This document shows, piece after piece, positions 6,124 to 8,816 of a stretch of 8,816 bases of DNA. The first letter of the stretch is position 1. Each line of letters starts with the position of its first letter. The notes under the pieces are model-generated. The model was not told where the DNA came from and did no database searches. It was given only the letters and a program-made list of their open reading frames with translations. Made by a program: the position numbers and the translations under genes. Source of the stretch: an uncultured Lachnospiraceae bacterium (GTDB lineage Bacteria; Bacillota; Clostridia; Lachnospirales; Lachnospiraceae); assembly GCA_910580005.1 (NCBI GenBank), contig CAJTXH010000114.1:1-8816 (forward strand), given 5' to 3'.

Positions 6124-7161
6124 ATGGAAGGAAGTATTATTGTAAGGGACATCAAGGTTCTTGTTGTAGATGACAATATGGTTAATGTCATGGTTCTGGC
6201 TACAATGCTTGAACGCTATGGAATAAAGGCAGATACAGCAGAATCAGGCATGGAGGCAGTAGAAAGGGTGCGCAGTGTACTTTATGATGTAGTCCTTATG
6301 GATTACCTTATGCCTGGAATGGATGGTGTTGAAACAACAAGGCAGATAATGGAGATATCAAACGGCAAAAACCAGCCTAAAGTAATAGGGGTTTCAGCCA
6401 CTGTAGATGAAGCAGTTACCAGGCTTTTTACAGATGCAGGCGCAGATTGTGTGATAAAAAAGCCACTCCGCATAGAAGATTTTGAAATGAAGCTTAAACA
6501 GTATGGTTTTGTAAAAGGGCAGGCTGGGGAAAACTATGCAGAAGAATGCATTGACTCAGCAGGCTTCCTTTCATTGGTTGAAGGGCTGGATTATGATGAA
6601 GGTATTGCCCTTATGGCAGGAAGCCTTGATAATTATATGAAAGTCCTTAATGTTTCTGTAAGAAATATATTAGAGCATTATAATAAACTGGAAGAGATAA
6701 GGAATTCTGGACAGTTAGAAGCTATGTCCATGCATTTCCACAGTCTTAAAGGCATTTTCCTGAATATTGCCGCTAACAGGCTGGCAGGATATTCACAAAA
6801 AATGGAATTATCTGCTAAAGAGTACCAGCGTATGTATATAATTTCGTATATAAGTGAATATATGGAAATGGTTAAGGAATTCCACCACCAGCTTAAGATT
6901 GCATGTGATTGTTATAACAAGAAGAACCTTTCTAAAAAGCCAGGGGTGAAAATGGAAGAAACAGAATTTATCAAGAATCTTAATAGATTAAAAGAGAGCA
7001 TTGATAATTACGAATATATTGAAATTACAGACCTTCTTGAGAATATGCTTGCAGGGAGTAATGACAGGCATATTGGAAAGCTTCAGGAAATTTATGATGC
7101 CATACAGAATTTCCAGTATGATGAAGCGCTTGATATATTAAATACAATGTATGGTGATTAA
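6124..7161 (+). CDS. Response regulator receiver fused to an Hpt domain
   Basis: A 345-residue cytoplasmic phosphorelay protein with no DNA-binding or enzymatic output domain. Residues 10-127 form a receiver: acidic pair Asp16-Asp17 in VLVVDDN, phosphoacceptor Asp60 in VLMDYLMPGMDG, Ser91 at the conserved Ser/Thr position and Lys113 in KKP, so it looks active. Residues about 145-265 resemble a histidine phosphotransfer domain, with the phospho-His most likely His206 in FHSLKGIFLNIAANRL. A third helical stretch (278-345) ends with DEALDILNTMYGD; similar tails occur, from memory, on large hybrid kinases of Lachnospiraceae. The protein resembles the C-terminal part of a hybrid kinase standing alone. 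No kinase is nearby. GGAGGG at 6113-6118, 5 nt before the ATG, sets the start. It lies 43 bp after galM with no visible terminator, so it is probably in the same transcript. Confidence 0.85.
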   Translation: MEGSIIVRDIKVLVVDDNMVNVMVLATMLERYGIKADTAESGMEAVERVRSVLYDVVLMDYLMPGMDGVETTRQIMEISNGKNQPKVIGVSATVDEAVTRLFTDAGADCVIKKPLRIEDFEMKLKQYGFVKGQAGENYAEECIDSAGFLSLVEGLDYDEGIALMAGSLDNYMKVLNVSVRNILEHYNKLEEIRNSGQLEAMSMHFHSLKGIFLNIAANRLAGYSQKMELSAKEYQRMYIISYISEYMEMVKEFHHQLKIACDCYNKKNLSKKPGVKMEETEFIKNLNRLKESIDNYEYIEITDLLENMLAGSNDRHIGKLQEIYDAIQNFQYDEALDILNTMYGD

Positions 7162-7228
7162 TATACAAATTAAATTTTGCTAAATGCTGCACCTGGAATT
7201 TAAGTGGTATCCATAAAAAGTGCTAATA

Positions 7229-7287
7229 AATTTATGTGATGTTTTTGTGTATTTCATATGAACGCATTGTGAAAAACCACATAAATT
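7229..7287. repeat. 16-bp inverted repeat in the gap before the small membrane protein
   Basis: AATTTATGTG (7229-7238), a 2-nt bulge, and GTTTTT (7241-7246) pair with AAAAACCACATAAATT (7272-7287). The loop includes the palindrome TTCATATGAA (7253-7262). No T-run follows, so it is not a typical terminator. It could be an RNA structure at the end of the REC-Hpt transcript, a leader element for the next gene, or the remnant of a small inverted-repeat element. Confidence 0.55.
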
Positions 7288-7328
7288 AAATTAAAATAAA
7301 ATGTTGCATCCAAGGCGGAGGATTATTA

Positions 7329-7793
7329 ATGAATGTTTTTAAAAAATGTTTAAAAAAGCAGTTTGGAAAAAGCAAATATACTTCATATGTGCAGATGTGT
7401 GAAGAGGAAGTTATAAGGAATGCTTATTCCAAAACAAAAATCCAGGATAAAAAAATTTTTAAGGATATGTATGAACAGTTAAAAGAAGAAAACAGTGAAT
7501 ATATAAAAGAGCGTAAAGAACTGCTTGCAGAAACTCTCTATATGGCATTGCAGATCGGGCGTAAGTTTTTTTCTGTGTTTGTTTTCTATGTTGCTGCTAA
7601 TATAGTAATTCTTGCATTGGACTTAAATTATTTTGTAACATGTACAAGTGTAATGCTTATGGGTACATGTTTTATCTATAAGCTTATAGAATTTCTTTCC
7701 AATAAATACTGTTTTATAGATGCATATCTTATTATGGTATATAAAACGGTGCTTGAAACGCTGTCTGGAAAGACTGCTAAGGGCCAGGGCTGA
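7329..7793 (+). CDS. Small two-helix membrane protein of unknown function
   Basis: A 154-residue protein I do not recognise. The first 75 residues are charged and mainly helical (for example DKKIFKDMYEQLKEENSEYIKERKELL), possibly a coiled coil in the cytoplasm. Two hydrophobic segments follow, about residues 78-97 (FFSVFVFYVAANIVILALDL) and 99-118 (FVTCTSVMLMGTCFIYKLIEF), joined by a very short turn, so both ends should lie on the same side. A short tail contains further hydrophobic residues and ends KTAKGQG. The start is supported by GGAGG at 7318-7322, 7 nt upstream. It is separated from the REC-Hpt gene by 167 bp that contain a strong inverted repeat, so it may have its own transcript. No partner gene is evident, and no catalytic motif is visible. 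Confidence 0.75.
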   Translation: MNVFKKCLKKQFGKSKYTSYVQMCEEEVIRNAYSKTKIQDKKIFKDMYEQLKEENSEYIKERKELLAETLYMALQIGRKFFSVFVFYVAANIVILALDLNYFVTCTSVMLMGTCFIYKLIEFLSNKYCFIDAYLIMVYKTVLETLSGKTAKGQG

Positions 7794-7811
7794 TAAAACG
7801 GCCGCCGGCGT
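7794..7811 (-). terminator. Weak terminator candidate for the HAD phosphatase gene
   Basis: On the minus strand ACGCC-GGC-GGCcGT (7811-7798) can form a short GC-rich stem with one bulged C, followed by TTTTA. It stands out as a GC patch in AT-rich surroundings and lies 8 nt past the minus-strand stop codon. A neighbouring AT-only hairpin (7811-7817 with 7822-7828) overlaps that stop codon. Confidence 0.35.
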
Positions 7812-7818
7812 ATAAAAA

Positions 7819-8622
7819 TTATTTTATAAGTTTAAAATGTTTCATGGCATTATATACTCCATCTTCCAGTATGCTGTTTGTTACATAATCTGCATGGCTT
7901 GTAACCCCGGCAGGGCTTCCGCCCATTGCAATGCCTGTTCCTGCAAAGTCTATCATAGGCAGGTCATTTGTGCTGTCGCCTATGGCATATGTATTTTGTA
8001 AAGGAATATTATAATAATCCATTAAAAACTGTATTCCTGTTGCTTTAGAACATCCAGACGGGACGATTTCAAAAAAACTGCTGCCACGGTCTATAAAATC
8101 AAAATCTTTGCTATATTTATTATGGAAATATTCAAAACTACATCCAGGTGAAGTGCATATACAGAATTTGTCAAAAGATAAATTATATGCATCTTCTGGC
8201 GTAAGGATTTTGCATATGCCAGGAAATGTTTTTTTATGGTCTTCTTTAAAATTCCTTATTCTTGTTTTATATGGCATATCCATATAGTATAGAAAGTTTT
8301 GTCCTTCAAGAAGCCATTCAAGCCCGCACTTTATGAGGTCTTTTATTACTTCATTGCCAAGGGAATGTGGTATAGTCCTGGAAAATAATGTTTTATCTTT
8401 AATACATATATATGTGCCACATCCACACACAAAACCATCTACGCCTATGTCCAGTATTATATCTTCCATTCCGGCAATAGTCCTTCCAGAATTAATAAAA
8501 CACAGGCTTCCATTTCCACGCAGAAGTTCCAAAGCCAGGGTAGTGCTTTCAGGTATTAAATATCCATTTTTATCTTTAGTAACCAATGTTTCATCAACAT
8601 CAAAAAAAACCAGGTTTTTCAT
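7819..8622 (-). CDS. Cof-type HAD-superfamily phosphatase
   Basis: A 267-residue soluble hydrolase of the HAD superfamily, Cof (IIB) type, a group that dephosphorylates sugar phosphates and similar small metabolites through a phospho-aspartate intermediate. All four motifs are present: motif I FFDVDETL with nucleophile Asp8 and Asp10, motif II INSGRT with Ser45, the motif III Lys193 in GCSKATGI, and motif IV IGDSTNDLPMI with Asp216 and Asp220. The cap domain lies between motifs II and III (about 80-185). Length is typical. The natural substrate cannot be predicted. An in-frame ATG at 8628 is only 1 nt from the AAAGGA site, whereas the ATG at 8622 has a normal 7-nt spacing, so the shorter form is used. 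It has a strong promoter at 8721-8749 and converges with the small membrane protein gene. Confidence 0.9.
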   Translation of the reverse strand: MKNLVFFDVDETLVTKDKNGYLIPESTTLALELLRGNGSLCFINSGRTIAGMEDIILDIGVDGFVCGCGTYICIKDKTLFSRTIPHSLGNEVIKDLIKCGLEWLLEGQNFLYYMDMPYKTRIRNFKEDHKKTFPGICKILTPEDAYNLSFDKFCICTSPGCSFEYFHNKYSKDFDFIDRGSSFFEIVPSGCSKATGIQFLMDYYNIPLQNTYAIGDSTNDLPMIDFAGTGIAMGGSPAGVTSHADYVTNSILEDGVYNAMKHFKLIK

Positions 8623-8629
8623 AAGCATT

Positions 8630-8636
8630 TCCTTTC
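8630..8636 (-). promoter_or_regulatory. Ribosome binding site deciding the phosphatase start
   Basis: Minus-strand GAAAGGA leaves 7 nt to the ATG at 8622 but only 1 nt to the upstream ATG at 8628. Confidence 0.6.
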
Positions 8637-8720
8637 ATTCCAGTAATAAAAACTGCAATACAATGTAATAAAACTTTTTCATGAAATTCATTTTGGCTGC
8701 CAGTGAAGTATTACCAGACA

Positions 8721-8749
8721 AGTATATTACTGTGGCATATATTTGTCAA
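8721..8749 (-). promoter_or_regulatory. Strong sigma-A promoter for the HAD phosphatase
   Basis: On the minus strand a perfect TTGACA (8749-8744) and TATACT (8726-8721, 5 of 6) are separated by 17 bp. The transcript should start near 8714, giving a leader of about 90 nt in which I see no riboswitch. The -35 box ends one base from the palindromic repeat at 8751. Confidence 0.75.
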
Positions 8750-8750
8750 T

Positions 8751-8805
8751 TAGTTACTATCCACAGCTACGCTGTTCATAGTAACTAGCAGTGCTTTCAG
8801 CACTG
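8751..8805. repeat. Intergenic palindromic repeat (two hairpins)
   Basis: The first hairpin has a perfect 10-bp outer stem, TAGTTACTAT (8751-8760) with ATAGTAACTA (8778-8787), a 2x2 internal loop, and an inner stem ACAGC (8763-8767) with GCTGT (8771-8775) around TAC. A second hairpin follows at once: CAGTGCT (8789-8795), TTC, AGCACTG (8799-8805). Such compound palindromes are typical of dispersed REP- or MITE-like intergenic elements. From memory, GTTACT...CACAGC...AGTAAC palindromes are common in Lachnospiraceae genomes. A decayed relative may lie at 171-208. It may also continue past the window edge. Confidence 0.7.
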
Positions 8806-8816
8806 ATTATGTACAC

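Noticed and set aside
7267..7295. Promoter for the small membrane protein (TTGTGA, 17 bp, ATTAAA)
   Set aside because: The -10 match is poor and the surrounding sequence is so AT-rich that such matches are expected by chance.
8333..8668. 111-residue plus-strand frame
   Set aside because: It is antisense to the phosphatase gene, which has all HAD motifs, and carries no recognisable features or ribosome binding site.

Overview
The window looks like a piece of a spore-forming, AT-rich low-GC Gram-positive chromosome, most likely from the class Clostridia and probably Lachnospiraceae-like. The signs are AGGAGG-type ribosome binding sites in front of almost every gene, a small acid-soluble spore protein, sigma-A type TTGACA/TATAAT promoters, the divergent 'GHLTSDAD' form of cysteinyl-tRNA synthetase, and a REC-Hpt two-component protein. 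The family placement is inference. No tRNA, rRNA, insertion sequence, prophage gene or CRISPR array is visible.

Layout. Bases 1-300 are non-coding. They hold an inverted repeat, a near-consensus sigma-A promoter carrying a 10-bp direct repeat, and a degenerate palindromic repeat unit. On the plus strand follow a small spore protein gene (301-531), a long hairpin and cysS (637-2049), closed by a strong stem-loop at 2058-2100. On the minus strand lie two genes of unknown function, probably one operon read from 4822 down to 2156: a seven-helix membrane protein, then a two-helix protein with a DUF3239-like soluble region. They are divergent from galM (5016-6080), which is followed after 43 bp by an orphan receiver-Hpt protein (6124-7161). 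A 154-residue two-helix membrane protein of unknown function (7329-7793) comes next. It converges with a minus-strand Cof-type HAD phosphatase (7819-8622), which has a strong promoter right beside an intergenic palindromic repeat that reaches almost to the window edge.

How the genes relate. The window is mostly chromosomal housekeeping: translation (cysS), spore DNA protection (SASP), hexose anomer interconversion (galM) and a sugar-phosphate-type phosphatase. Two parts are less ordinary. One is the unknown membrane-protein pair, which shares a compact divergent control region with galM: two back-to-back promoters with a 21-bp perfect palindrome touching both. The other is the phosphorelay protein that seems co-transcribed with galM and has no kinase nearby. 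No complete new defence or biosynthetic system is evident. The membrane pair plus its shared operator is the best candidate for something undescribed.
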